DNA of 64,000 nt from Bacteroidota bacterium (GCA_026391435.1 JAPLEJ010000008.1:1-64000); one strand, 5' to 3'. Shown: positions 9,520 through 19,358, numbered from the stretch's first letter. The notes: a model not told the origin generated them from the sequence alone. Program-made: numbers and translations.

Positions 9520-11421
9520 TTACCAACCAATGCCATAGTCTTCGCCATTATTAGAACTGCCTCCCCATAAACTTCCATGTTTCCAATCAAAATAAATAGC
9601 GTTGATAGGACCACTGGTGCGATCTCCAACTGATATGCTATACCCCATTGCTCGTAAATCCTTTTTGATGGATTCGGATAGCGTGTTGCCAACTAATATA
9701 TTACCTGGTTTTGGTCGACGATCAGCCAATGCACTTCCTCCTAAGGATAACCATAATTGATTGGAATTAATATTAGCTGCTTCGCTAGATTGTTGTACTG
9801 TCATTCCAAACTCTACTATATTTAAAAAAAACTGTAATAAATTTTGATCCTGTGTATCTCCACCTTGTACACCAAAAGCTAAAAAAGGTTTTCCTTCTTT
9901 CATTGCTATACTTGGCGTTAAAGTTACTCTTGGTCTTTTCCCTGGAGCAACAACATTAAATGGATTAATAGCAGAATCCAATACAAAGCTTTGCATGCGT
10001 TGACTCATGCCCACACCTGTATTACCTGCAATAACCGCTGGCAACCAACCACCACTTGGTGTAATTGATACAACCCAACCTTCTTTATCTGCTGATTCCA
10101 CAGAAGTGGTGCCACGCCATAATCTATCCATATATTCAGGATCAATGATTGGATTTAAATTTTGTTGTGCCATTCTTGCATCATGTACTGGAATAGCATT
10201 GCTTTTTGATTTAATCGAATCACCACTTATTAATTGGGCGCGCGTATTTAAAATATTTAAAAAAGGATTTTGTTTTCCTTCATATGGATAAGGATCACCT
10301 GGTGCTGTATTTGGATTGTTCATTAAGCTATTCATTTCACTTGCTCTTTGCTTAGCATAAGCCTTACTCAATAAACCCTCCATAGGTTGATTCTTTGAAA
10401 ATCTCGGATCTCCATAATAAAAATCACGATCTGCAAAACTTAAATTCATCGCTTGATATACAGTATGAATATATTTTGTTGAATTATAGCCCATACTCTT
10501 TAAATCAAAATTCTCTAAAATATTTAAAGCTTGTAATAATGCAGGACCTTGCGTCCATTGTTGCAACTTATAAACATCAATACCTTTATAATTAATATGT
10601 GTAGTGGCTTCTTCAACGGGCTGCCAATTAGCTAAATCCTGTTTTGTAATTAAGCCTCCTTGTTCTTTCACTCCACGCACAAATTCATCTGCAATATCTC
10701 CTTTATAAAAACGATCATAAGCAGCAGCAATCGCTTGTTGACGTGATTTCCCTTTTTTTAATGCACTCTGTTCGGCATCTACCATTTTTTGTAGTGTCGC
10801 TAATAAATCTTTTTGAATAAAAATTTCACCTGCCTCAGGTGCTTCTCTTTTTTGTCCCAAATGCGTTAATAAAACTTTAGTGCTATAAGGCCAATCTTTA
10901 ATTTTTGCTTTACCCCTTTCAATACTATTGGCTGTTTGTGCATCTATTGGATAGCCTGCAGCTAATTCCATAGCAGGTGCTAATACTTGTTTTAAACTCA
11001 TGGTGCCATAATGTGAAAGCATATAACAAATTCCTCCAGGCGTACCTGGTGTGGTCGCAGCCAATGCGCCATATTCTGGCGGAAATTGATACCCTTTACT
11101 TTTAAAAAATTCAGGCGTCGCTCCTGTTGGTGCTACACCCATTGCATTGATAGCAATGACTTGTTTTGTTTTAGGATTATAAATAAGTGCTTGTGTTTCA
11201 CCACCCCAACTTAATACATCCCACATGGTACAAGTAGCAGCCAACATAGCACAAGCGGCATCTACTGCATTTCCTCCTTTTTCAAATATGATCGAACCTG
11301 CTGTGGCAGCGAGGGGTTTGCCTGTTATAGCCATCCAGTTTTTTCCATGCAATGGTGGCTTTTGCGTTTGTTGTGCAACTAATGAAGTAGATACCAATAA
11401 AAGAATCAAAACCTTTTTCAT
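9520..11421 (-). CDS. Gamma-glutamyltransferase family protein, secreted
   Basis: The 633-residue protein has a signal peptide (MKKVLILLLVSTSLVAQQ). It shows the Ntn-hydrolase layout of gamma-glutamyltransferase: an N-terminal GGNAVDAACAMLAA block, TTPGTPGG, and a self-cleavage site in RGTTSVES near residue 436, where the second Thr would become the catalytic N-terminus of the small subunit. Downstream come a WLPAVIAGNTGVGMSQRM segment and PGKRPRVTLTPSIAMKEGKP, the usual small-subunit signature region. The family cleaves gamma-glutamyl bonds of glutathione and peptides in the periplasm. The SADKEGWVVSITPSGG segment differs a little from the classic enzyme, so substrate may differ. It is first in a minus-strand run with the CBM9-like and glycosidase genes. 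Confidence 0.9.
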   Translation of the reverse strand: MKKVLILLLVSTSLVAQQTQKPPLHGKNWMAITGKPLAATAGSIIFEKGGNAVDAACAMLAATCTMWDVLSWGGETQALIYNPKTKQVIAINAMGVAPTGATPEFFKSKGYQFPPEYGALAATTPGTPGGICYMLSHYGTMSLKQVLAPAMELAAGYPIDAQTANSIERGKAKIKDWPYSTKVLLTHLGQKREAPEAGEIFIQKDLLATLQKMVDAEQSALKKGKSRQQAIAAAYDRFYKGDIADEFVRGVKEQGGLITKQDLANWQPVEEATTHINYKGIDVYKLQQWTQGPALLQALNILENFDLKSMGYNSTKYIHTVYQAMNLSFADRDFYYGDPRFSKNQPMEGLLSKAYAKQRASEMNSLMNNPNTAPGDPYPYEGKQNPFLNILNTRAQLISGDSIKSKSNAIPVHDARMAQQNLNPIIDPEYMDRLWRGTTSVESADKEGWVVSITPSGGWLPAVIAGNTGVGMSQRMQSFVLDSAINPFNVVAPGKRPRVTLTPSIAMKEGKPFLAFGVQGGDTQDQNLLQFFLNIVEFGMTVQQSSEAANINSNQLWLSLGGSALADRRPKPGNILVGNTLSESIKKDLRAMGYSISVGDRTSGPINAIYFDWKHGSLWGGSSNNGEDYGIGW

Positions 11422-11493
11422 TCAATACTAATTTTAAAATGGAGTGCTGTATAGCGAATATGAAAATACTCATTTATTCGCAACTTTAAAATC

Positions 11494-11532
11494 AAAAAGC
11501 CCCGCCTCGATTGCTCGAGACAGGGCTTTTTT
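11494..11532. terminator. Rho-independent terminator between the 268-aa membrane protein and ggt-like gene
   Basis: A run AAAAAGCCC pairs with GGGCTTTTTT around an inner stem CTCGA/TCGAG and a 4-nt loop. It lies directly downstream of the minus-strand gene at 11565-12371 and separates it from the gamma-glutamyltransferase gene, which therefore needs its own promoter in 11422-11493. Confidence 0.9.
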
Positions 11533-11564
11533 AAAAATAGTATTATTTATTAATACGCTCCCTA

Positions 11565-12371
11565 CTATTTGCTTTTCATTGAAATAGGAATAGAAGGACT
11601 TTGGATCCACTTAATAAAGTTAGAAACAATCGTATATAAAAAATGATAGATGGCAAGGTTAACATACAATACAGCTAAACCAACCGCTACATTAATAAAG
11701 GCGCCCGCTACAATTATTAAATCATTTGCATTCCATAACATATCTCCTGTAAAGCTTTGTGTGCCTGTCATTGAGAAGCTACCGAATGAATGTAAAACCG
11801 CTGTTAGGTAGTCTAATTTTAAAGCACCAAATAAATTAGTCAATCCTTCCATTGGTAAAGTAGTTAAACCACTAATAGCACCCAATGAAGTCGTTGTTGT
11901 TACATTGTATAAATTAGTATCAAATACAAAAGATAAAGTAAGGCAAGCGGCACCTATAAATGCACCTACTGCTACTACCTCTCCAAGTATTTTGATATTG
12001 GTCGTAACAAAATCTTTAAAGATAAAAGTTACAATACCATGGTGAGAACCACCCAAGCTTTCGCCTCTTGATCTGATAATGTGTGCAATTGGGAAAGCTG
12101 AATAAATCAACAATAATGTGGTTAAAACACTACCTGCTTTACCTAAGCCGGTGCTTGTTGCATCTGTAAAATAAGCCATAGCACCTCTGACAATGGCTAC
12201 TTCCATAGTAATAAGAACGACTAAAGATAAAATTTGATAAATGGTCGCAGTGTAGCTTCTTACTCCGTTTTGAGTGTCAAAGTTGTCTACTGCAGAATTT
12301 AACTGCGCATTTAGCACCTTTTGATTCACCATTTGGGGGAAATCAAGAATTTGCTGATAGATTTTTTTCAT
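11565..12371 (-). CDS. Polytopic membrane protein of unknown function (268 aa)
   Basis: I do not recognise a characterised family. The N-terminal 35 residues are polar (ILDFPQMVNQKVLNAQL), followed by about four hydrophobic segments, near residues 45-66, 78-98, 128-150 and 218-245. A Gly/His-containing loop (RGESLGGSHHG) lies between the second and third, and a Thr/Ser/Gly-rich loop between the third and fourth. There is no signal peptide. It is a single-gene unit: a terminator follows it and about 290 bases precede it before the divergent module 2. Its 5' leader contains a CCAAA-type triple repeat. A channel, transporter subunit or membrane organiser is possible, but nothing in the sequence decides. 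Confidence 0.7.
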   Translation of the reverse strand: MKKIYQQILDFPQMVNQKVLNAQLNSAVDNFDTQNGVRSYTATIYQILSLVVLITMEVAIVRGAMAYFTDATSTGLGKAGSVLTTLLLIYSAFPIAHIIRSRGESLGGSHHGIVTFIFKDFVTTNIKILGEVVAVGAFIGAACLTLSFVFDTNLYNVTTTTSLGAISGLTTLPMEGLTNLFGALKLDYLTAVLHSFGSFSMTGTQSFTGDMLWNANDLIIVAGAFINVAVGLAVLYVNLAIYHFLYTIVSNFIKWIQSPSIPISMKSK

Positions 12372-12660
12372 TTTGGTTTGGTTTGGTTAGAAAAAAGCAA
12401 TTTTCATTATTAAAATTTACAAATATTATTTAGGTTTATATGGTAATGGTTTGTTAAGCTATTTGGCGAAAAAGTTTAAAAAAAGTTAAACAGCTTGTAA
12501 TCAAATCCTTAGCACTCCAATTAAAACGAGGCTCCTTTAATTTTATGTTTTTATTAACACATCATAAGGCCAAAAGCATTGATTAGTAAGGATTTCGTAC
12601 ATTAGAGCTCTTGCATATAAATAAAAATCACTTATCTTAAATACTGAAAATAGTGAACCC
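12372..12660. promoter_or_regulatory. Divergent intergenic region before module 2 and the 268-aa membrane protein
   Basis: These 289 bases separate two divergently transcribed genes and must carry promoters for both. On the minus strand the leader reads CCAAACCAAACCAAA immediately before the ATG. On the plus side the sequence is AT-rich. I found no full TTTG/TAnnTTTG pair and no long inverted repeat. Confidence 0.5.
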
Positions 12661-15417
12661 ATGCTTTTAAACAGATTTCCTAAAAGGTACCTTGTATTAT
12701 CCCTCTTTGTAATGAGTGCTTTTTGCGTTTCTGTCTATTTTATAAAAGACAAAAAGGTTGATTTTAACACCGAGGTTAAACCATTATTAAACAAAAAATG
12801 TATTACCTGCCATGGAGGTGTAAAAAGGCAAAGTGGTTTTAGTTTATTATTTAGACAGGATGCGCTCGCTATTAATAAATCGGGAAAGGCAGCCATCTTA
12901 CCTGGCGATGCAGAACATAGTGAAATGATTAGGCGCCTCACACTAAAGGACCCCGAGGAACGCATGCCTTATAAACATCCTCCTTTAAATAAAGATGAAA
13001 TTGCATTATTAAAAAATTGGATTAATCAAGGAGCGCAATGGGGAAATCACTGGGCCTATGTTTCAGTAGAAGAAACCCCCATCCCCAAAGTGGGCGCTGG
13101 TCCCTTTGGATGGTTTGGTCAACCTAGCTGGATAAAAAATAATATAGATCCTTTTATTTATCAAAAAATAAAACAAGAAGGATTAACACCTTCCGCTATT
13201 GCAGACAAACCTACTTTATTAAGAAGAGTAAGCTTTGATATTATTGGAATGCCTGCAAGTGATGCGATTGCAAAAAAATATTTATCTAATAACAATGAAG
13301 ATGCTTATGAAATTTTAATAAACGATTTATTAGCCAGTAAAGAGTATGGAGAAAAATGGACAAGCATGTGGATGGATATTGCGCGATATGCTGATACCAA
13401 AGGCTTTGAGAAAGATGATTCACGAACCATCTGGAGATATCGAGATTGGTTAATTGACGCATTTAATAAGGACAAGCCTTACAATGAATTTTTAACCGAA
13501 CAGCTAGCGGGTGATTTATTACCTAATCCATCGGATGCACAATATATCGCTACTGCCTTTCATAGAAATACTTTAACCAATGATGAAGGTGGAACGGATA
13601 ATGAAGAATTTAGAACGGCTGCTGTTATAGATCGCGTTAATACAACATGGGTGACCTTGATGGGAACCACTTTTGCTTGTGTGCAATGTCATAGTCATCC
13701 ATATGATCCTTTTAAGCATGAGGAGTATTATAAATTCATGGCCTTATTTAATAATACAAGTGATGAAGATACTTATGCAGAATATCCATTTTTAAAAGAA
13801 TTCCATCAAAAGGATAGTGTAAGATTAAATCAATTGCAAACCTGGCTTCATCAAAACGCACCTAGTAGAGAAAAAGAAATCATTCGATTTATCAAAACGG
13901 GTCAGCCTGCCTTTAATTCATTAGCAGCTGATCAAATTGTCAATGGCACATTAGAAGGCACTATTTGGTTGTTGTTAAGAAACAATGGTACTGCGCGCTT
14001 AAAAAATATTGACTTTACAGGAAGTAGCTTATTATATTATAAATACAGGAGTTGGAAAGCAGGTGGCAAATTGCAAATTCATTTAGATTCTGCCACTGGG
14101 CCCCTTTTAAAAAATATAAATGTAGAAAATACAAAAGGCAATTGGAAAATTACAACCATTGACCTACCTGCCTCCAATGGCAAGCATCATTGGTATTTTA
14201 CTTATAATAATCGTCAAATAAGTAATCCTGAAGAAAGTGGTATTGTATTTGATTGGTTACATTTTGACAATCCATTTCCTAAAAACGGTTCAGCTGACAA
14301 TGCATTGGCTGCTCAAAATTTTGATTCACTTATAATTGCGACTAATTATACGGGTACGCCCATTATGATTGACAATCCCGCCACCATGTCTCGTACGACG
14401 AATGTATTTGAAAGAGGCAACTGGATGGTAAAAGGAAAAGCAGTCGTACCAGATGTTCCAGCCTCATTAGGAGGCCTGCCTGCTAATGCGCCAAAAAATA
14501 GATTAGGCATGGCCATGTGGTTAACAGATAAAAAAAATCCGCTCACCGCTAGAACAATGGTGAATCGTATTTGGGAACAACTATTTGGACAAGGCATTAC
14601 AGAAACTTTAGAAGATTTTGGAACACAAGGTATTGCTCCCACACATGAAGCTTTATTAAATTACTTAGCATGGCAATTAATGAATACGCATCATTGGAGT
14701 ATTAAAAAAATGATCAAAGAAATAGTGATGAGTGCCACCTATCAACAAGATTCTAAATTTAATAATGAAGCAGCAAGTAAGGACCCTTATAATAAATTAT
14801 ATGCAAGAGGACCAAGGGTAAGATTATCAGCCGAGCAAGTAAGAGATCAGGCATTAAGGGTGAGTGGATTATTAAGTGATAAAATGTTTGGTCCAAGTGT
14901 GATGCCTTATCAGCCGGAAGGAATATGGAAGTCGCCTTATAATGGGGCTACTTGGAATATTAGTACAGAAGGCAATCAATATAGACGCGCATTATATACT
15001 TTTTGGAAAAGATCTGCGCCCTATCCTTCGATGATCAGTTTTGATGGCACAAGTAGGGAAGTATGTTCGGCACGACGCATTCGAACCAACACCCCATTGC
15101 AAGCATTGAATGCATTAAATGATTCGGTATACATTGAAGCAGCGCAACACTTTGCTAAACGCGTTCAATCCTTAGTGCCTCAAAATGCAAGTAAACAAAT
15201 AAGCAAAGCCTATGAATTGGCTTTTAATAAAAACATCACAGAGGCGCAACAAAAGGTATTTGAAAAATTGTATCGTATCTCCTTTGTAAAATACAGTCAA
15301 GATTCATTAAAATCGCAACAAATCACAGGTAATAAAAATGCAGACCCTGGTTCAGCAGCATTGATAATGGTAGCAACAGCATTATTAAATACCGATGAAT
15401 TTTTGACAAAAAATTAA
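12661..15417 (+). CDS. Module 2 PSCyt1-DUF1549-[CBM6-like]-DUF1553 haem protein
   Basis: This 918-residue paralogue of the gene at 378 has an N-terminal hydrophobic anchor (about 9-28), a cytochrome motif C47-I-T-C50-H51, DUF1549 with a second motif C340-V-Q-C343-H344, and C-terminal DUF1553 (NPLTARTMVNRIWEQLFG, TNTPLQALNALND). Between them is an extra region of roughly 150 residues (about 430-550). It has TARLKNIDFTGSSLLYYKY, LQIHLDSATGPLL and VFDWLHFDNPFP, the layout of a CBM6-type beta-sandwich. The insert replaces the LamG-type domain of the paralogue at 62024. The DUF1501 gene starts 5 bases after the stop. Export, two covalently bound haems and glycan binding are inferred from the motifs; the reaction is unknown. 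Confidence 0.9.
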   Translation: MLLNRFPKRYLVLSLFVMSAFCVSVYFIKDKKVDFNTEVKPLLNKKCITCHGGVKRQSGFSLLFRQDALAINKSGKAAILPGDAEHSEMIRRLTLKDPEERMPYKHPPLNKDEIALLKNWINQGAQWGNHWAYVSVEETPIPKVGAGPFGWFGQPSWIKNNIDPFIYQKIKQEGLTPSAIADKPTLLRRVSFDIIGMPASDAIAKKYLSNNNEDAYEILINDLLASKEYGEKWTSMWMDIARYADTKGFEKDDSRTIWRYRDWLIDAFNKDKPYNEFLTEQLAGDLLPNPSDAQYIATAFHRNTLTNDEGGTDNEEFRTAAVIDRVNTTWVTLMGTTFACVQCHSHPYDPFKHEEYYKFMALFNNTSDEDTYAEYPFLKEFHQKDSVRLNQLQTWLHQNAPSREKEIIRFIKTGQPAFNSLAADQIVNGTLEGTIWLLLRNNGTARLKNIDFTGSSLLYYKYRSWKAGGKLQIHLDSATGPLLKNINVENTKGNWKITTIDLPASNGKHHWYFTYNNRQISNPEESGIVFDWLHFDNPFPKNGSADNALAAQNFDSLIIATNYTGTPIMIDNPATMSRTTNVFERGNWMVKGKAVVPDVPASLGGLPANAPKNRLGMAMWLTDKKNPLTARTMVNRIWEQLFGQGITETLEDFGTQGIAPTHEALLNYLAWQLMNTHHWSIKKMIKEIVMSATYQQDSKFNNEAASKDPYNKLYARGPRVRLSAEQVRDQALRVSGLLSDKMFGPSVMPYQPEGIWKSPYNGATWNISTEGNQYRRALYTFWKRSAPYPSMISFDGTSREVCSARRIRTNTPLQALNALNDSVYIEAAQHFAKRVQSLVPQNASKQISKAYELAFNKNITEAQQKVFEKLYRISFVKYSQDSLKSQQITGNKNADPGSAALIMVATALLNTDEFLTKN

Positions 15418-15422
15418 ATGTA

Positions 15423-16925
15423 ATGAGTAAACAGAACAATAAAAAAATAATACAGGAAGCCAACCTAGAAACATCACATCAAATTACTAGAAAATATTTT
15501 TTTAAAGAATGTTTTTCTGGAATAGGTGCTATGGCATTAGGTTCGATGGTAGGTGGTTGTGATTGGTTAGGTAATAAGGATAGTTTTGGAAATTTTACCA
15601 ACACCAATCCATTAATGGCACATGCCCCTCATTTTATTGGCAAAGCCAAGTCGGTTATTTATTTACACATGGCAGGCGCCCCTTCTCAACTTGAATTATT
15701 TGACTATAAACCTGAATTATTAAAATTAGATGGGCAGGATTGTCCTCAAAGTTTATTGGATGGAAAAAAATTCGCTTTCATAAGAGGGGTTCCTAAAATG
15801 TTAGGGCCGCAAGCCGTCTTTAAACAAAGAGGGCAAAGTGGTGCATGGATTTCTGATAACCTTCCTCATCTAGCAACAGTAGCAGATGAAATAAGTTTTT
15901 TAAAAGCAGTACAAACCGATCAATTCAACCATGGTCCTGCGCAATTATTAATGCATACGGGTTCCCCAAGATTAGGCAGACCTAGTATTGGGGCTTGGGT
16001 TACTTATGGACTTGGAAGTGAGAACAGCAACCTTCCCGGTTTTGTGGTACTTACTTCGGGAGGAAATAATCCTGACGCTGGAAAAAGTGTTTGGGGAAAT
16101 GGTTTTTTACCATCAGTATACCAAGGTGTTCAATGTCGTAGTGAAGGAGATCCCGTTTTATTTTTAAAAGATCCTGCGGGTATTGATCGTGATTTACGAA
16201 AAGCATCTATTGATGCCATCAATGAAGCGAATCAATTAACTTATAATGAATTCAAGGATCCTGAAATTGTTGCAAGAATGGCGCAATATGAAATGGCATT
16301 TAAAATGCAAATTTCGGTTCCTGATGTCATGAACATTAATGACGAGCCTGCTTATATTCATGAAATGTATGGTACCCATCCAGGAAAAGCAAGTTTCGCA
16401 AATAATGTTTTGTTGGCTCGAAAATTAGTTGAAAAAGGAGTTCGATTTGTACAATTATTTGATTGGGGTTGGGATAGTCACGGAACAGATGTAAGCAACG
16501 CTGTTGATATAGGACTTGTAAATAAATGCCGCACCATTGACAAACCAATTACTGCTTTATTACTTGATTTAAAACAAAGAGGTTTGTTGGATGAAACCTT
16601 AGTCGTATGGGGCGGTGAATTTGGTCGAACACCAATGCAAGAAAATAGAGATGGAAAAACATTGCCATTCAAAGGACGCGATCATCATACTGAAGCATTT
16701 ACCACATGGATGGCAGGGGGTGGCATAAAACAAGGAAGTAGCTTTGGCGAAACGGATGAGATTGGTTACAGTGCCATTAGTGGTAAAGTAACCGCCTACG
16801 ATATGCAAGCCACTATTTTAAATCAGTTGGGATTTGATCATGAAAAATTAATTTACCCTTTTCAAGGAAGATCTTTTAGATTAACTGATGTGCATGGAAG
16901 AGTCATTAATGAAATTGTAGCATAA
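15423..16925 (+). CDS. Module 2 DUF1501 protein, Tat-like signal with lipobox
   Basis: The 500-residue protein shares the DUF1501 core with the gene at 2724: WGGEFGRTPM, a GRDHHTEAF block, AGGGIKQG and GETDEIGY. The N-terminus differs. A 22-residue polar leader precedes T-R23-K24-Y-F-F, a twin-arginine-like motif with Lys at the second position, and the hydrophobic core ends in V-G-G-C46, a plausible lipobox. This suggests a Tat-dependent lipoprotein anchored to a membrane, unlike the soluble module 1 homologue. It is co-transcribed with its neighbours (5 bases upstream gap, 14 bases downstream). Function of DUF1501 is undetermined. Confidence 0.9.
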   Translation: MSKQNNKKIIQEANLETSHQITRKYFFKECFSGIGAMALGSMVGGCDWLGNKDSFGNFTNTNPLMAHAPHFIGKAKSVIYLHMAGAPSQLELFDYKPELLKLDGQDCPQSLLDGKKFAFIRGVPKMLGPQAVFKQRGQSGAWISDNLPHLATVADEISFLKAVQTDQFNHGPAQLLMHTGSPRLGRPSIGAWVTYGLGSENSNLPGFVVLTSGGNNPDAGKSVWGNGFLPSVYQGVQCRSEGDPVLFLKDPAGIDRDLRKASIDAINEANQLTYNEFKDPEIVARMAQYEMAFKMQISVPDVMNINDEPAYIHEMYGTHPGKASFANNVLLARKLVEKGVRFVQLFDWGWDSHGTDVSNAVDIGLVNKCRTIDKPITALLLDLKQRGLLDETLVVWGGEFGRTPMQENRDGKTLPFKGRDHHTEAFTTWMAGGGIKQGSSFGETDEIGYSAISGKVTAYDMQATILNQLGFDHEKLIYPFQGRSFRLTDVHGRVINEIVA

Positions 16926-16939
16926 TAAAATAAAAGAAC

Positions 16940-18343
16940 TTGGAAAGTATTATCAAATTAATAGGTCACTTTCATCCTTTATGGGTTCACTTTCCCATTG
17001 GTATATTATTATTTGCAATTTTGATACACGGATTATCAAGTTGGGAAAAATATAAAAAAATAGAATCCGCCTTACCCTTCACTTATTTAATGGGTGCCCT
17101 AAGTGCTGTATTTTCGTGCATAACAGGTTACGCATTATCTAATAACGGCGACTATGATGCCAATTTAATTTTTAAACATCAATGGTTAGGTATTAGTGTT
17201 GCTTCCATTTCTCTTTTAGGATATGTATTTATTAAAACACATAAAACTATTTATTTAAAATGGACCGCCTTTGTCTTACTTATATTAATTTTTTTAACGG
17301 GACATTATGGAGGCACTTTAACCCACGGTGAAGGTTATTTAACCAAGGGCGTTTTTGTTGAGGACAAACAAGTCATAAAAAATAAACCCATCATTCCTAA
17401 TGTACAAGAAGCTGTTTTATTTAATGATATCATTCAACCCATATTAGAAGAAAAATGTTATGGCTGTCATTCCAGTATCAAAAAAAAGGGGAAATTAAGA
17501 TTAGATGCGCAAGAATGGATTTTGAAAGGGGGTGAAGATGGATTGGTGTTACACGCAGGCGATCCACTCAAAAGTCCATTGTATAAAAATATTTTATTAG
17601 ACCCTGTGGATGAAAAGCACATGCCTCCAAAAGGCAAGCCACAAGTGACTGAGCAAGAAAGAAGGTTGTTAGAATGGTGGATTAGTAGTGGGGCTTCCTT
17701 TAATAAAAAAGTGAAAGAGTTGTTACCTCCAAGCAATATGGAAAGTGTGTTATTAGCTGTACAAAATAACAATGGTCCTAAAGTTCAAATACAAGCCATC
17801 CCTTCAATTGAGATTGGACCTGCTGATCAAAAAATTATTAATGGATTAAAAAAAATGGGTGTGACCATTGTGAATGTGGCATTAAACAGTAATTATATAA
17901 GTGCCAACTTTATTACGGTACCCCATGCCAATGACACGATTAATGATTTAATAAAACAAATCAATGATAATGTAGTTTGGATAAAAATGCCAGGCATGAT
18001 TTTTAATGACCCCTTAGTAAATATATTAGCAGATTGCAAGTCATTAACAAAATTAAGTATCGAAAACACAAACATAAGTGACAAGCAATTAGCTATTTTG
18101 AATGATTTACATGAATTACAATATTTAAATATTGTCAATACAAAAATTTCACTTAACGGTTTAATGCAGCTCAATAATTTGAAAAAAATAAACCAGTTAT
18201 ATGTAGGTCAAACTAATATTAAGGAAACAGATTTAGCACGTATTAAAACAGTATTCCCTAATGCAACTGTGAATTTTGGAAATTACAATGTCGAAAAGCT
18301 CATCACTGACACGCAAATTTTAAAAGTGCCGCAAAAAAAGTAA
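16940..18343 (+). CDS. Module 2 DUF2231-cytochrome c-LRR membrane protein
   Basis: The 467-residue protein starts at a TTG. No upstream ATG exists in frame, and the first residues (ESIIKLIGHFHPLWVHFPIG) align with the ATG-started paralogue at 60624, which fixes the start. About four membrane helices (residues about 15-125) carry HPLWVHFPIG, KHQWLG and GHYGGTLTHG. A cytochrome domain follows with C173-Y-G-C176-H177 and a likely distal Met in EKHMPPKG. The C-terminus has leucine-rich repeats (LTKLSIENTNIS, LQYLNIVNTKIS). It probably passes electrons between extracytoplasmic haem proteins and the membrane quinone pool (inference). The next gene begins 1 base after the stop. Confidence 0.87.
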   Translation: MESIIKLIGHFHPLWVHFPIGILLFAILIHGLSSWEKYKKIESALPFTYLMGALSAVFSCITGYALSNNGDYDANLIFKHQWLGISVASISLLGYVFIKTHKTIYLKWTAFVLLILIFLTGHYGGTLTHGEGYLTKGVFVEDKQVIKNKPIIPNVQEAVLFNDIIQPILEEKCYGCHSSIKKKGKLRLDAQEWILKGGEDGLVLHAGDPLKSPLYKNILLDPVDEKHMPPKGKPQVTEQERRLLEWWISSGASFNKKVKELLPPSNMESVLLAVQNNNGPKVQIQAIPSIEIGPADQKIINGLKKMGVTIVNVALNSNYISANFITVPHANDTINDLIKQINDNVVWIKMPGMIFNDPLVNILADCKSLTKLSIENTNISDKQLAILNDLHELQYLNIVNTKISLNGLMQLNNLKKINQLYVGQTNIKETDLARIKTVFPNATVNFGNYNVEKLITDTQILKVPQKK

Positions 18344-18344
18344 T

Positions 18345-19301
18345 ATGAAAAAATCAACACGCATCCTCCTTTATACGAGTTCAATTATCTTACTCTTATT
18401 TGTTGTATTGTTTTCCTTATTTGCGCAAAGAGACATTCCTGTTGAAAAATTGAAAGTAAAGTATGCGACAGGTAATTCAAAATTCATACCCTTCATGGGC
18501 ATGCAAGTGCACTATCGTGACGAAGGCAATCCAAAAGATCCTTCACCCTTAGTTTTAATACATGGCACATCGGCATCTTTAAACACTTGGGATAGTGTCG
18601 TGAATATCATATTAGCTGGACCCAATAATCATAAACGAATTATAAGATTCGACTTACCTGCCTTTGGATTAACCGGACCCAATCCCGAAAATAATTATGT
18701 AGCGCCCTACTATGTACATTTTGTTGATTCCTTTTTAACACAACTCAAGGTAAATAAATGTATCATAGCAGGAAATTCATTAGGTGGTGGAATTGCTTGG
18801 GAATACACAGTGGCTTATCCAAAAAAAGTCACAAAACTTATTTTAATTGATGCAGTCGGATATCCTAAAAAAAATGAAAAAGGAAATCTTGGCTTTACCA
18901 TTGCGAGTATGCCTGTTATTAATAAATTGCTTTTATTTATTACACCAAAATCTTTAGTGAAAAAAAGCTTGGAATCGGTTTTTTATGACCCTTCCTTTGT
19001 AACAGAAGCGACCATCACCAGATATCATGACTTATTATTAAGTGCTGGCAATCGAAGTGCCGCTTTATCCTTATTTAAATATAGAGCCCCGCTCCATTCA
19101 GCCGATATTAAGACCATCAATCAACCTAGTCTTATTATATGGGGCGAACAAGATCAATTGATTTCGGTAGATAATGCCTATCTATTCAAACAAGACATAA
19201 AAAATAGTCAATTGTTTATTTTACCTAATGTCGGGCATATCCCTATGGAGGAATCCTACCTAAAAGTGGCGAATGCCATTCAGGCTTTTATTAATCACTA
19301 A
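18345..19301 (+). CDS. Membrane-anchored alpha/beta hydrolase
   Basis: The 318-residue protein has an N-terminal hydrophobic segment (about 7-27) that serves as anchor or signal. It then shows the alpha/beta-hydrolase fold: LVLIHGTSASLNTWD for the oxyanion region, the nucleophile elbow G-N-S-L-G-G, SLIIWGEQDQLI with the acid Asp, and the His in NVGHIPMEE. The family covers esterases, lactonases and epoxide or haloalkane hydrolases. It lies between module 2 (1 base upstream) and the rhamnose genes (57 bases downstream), so hydrolysis of a sugar lactone or an ester on a rhamnose-containing substrate is a reasonable guess, but only from context. Confidence 0.85.
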   Translation: MKKSTRILLYTSSIILLLFVVLFSLFAQRDIPVEKLKVKYATGNSKFIPFMGMQVHYRDEGNPKDPSPLVLIHGTSASLNTWDSVVNIILAGPNNHKRIIRFDLPAFGLTGPNPENNYVAPYYVHFVDSFLTQLKVNKCIIAGNSLGGGIAWEYTVAYPKKVTKLILIDAVGYPKKNEKGNLGFTIASMPVINKLLLFITPKSLVKKSLESVFYDPSFVTEATITRYHDLLLSAGNRSAALSLFKYRAPLHSADIKTINQPSLIIWGEQDQLISVDNAYLFKQDIKNSQLFILPNVGHIPMEESYLKVANAIQAFINH

Positions 19302-19358
19302 AAGAGTTTGATTTTGACCAAAGACTTGTTAAATTTACTTGAATTTAAATAAGTAAGC

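Noticed and set aside
9417-9692. 91-codon minus-strand reading frame over the ggt/CBM9 junction
   Set aside because: It overlaps two well-supported genes in another frame, has no signature and no proper start context.
11422-11493. Possible operon continuation from the 268-aa gene into ggt
   Set aside because: A strong terminator lies between them.
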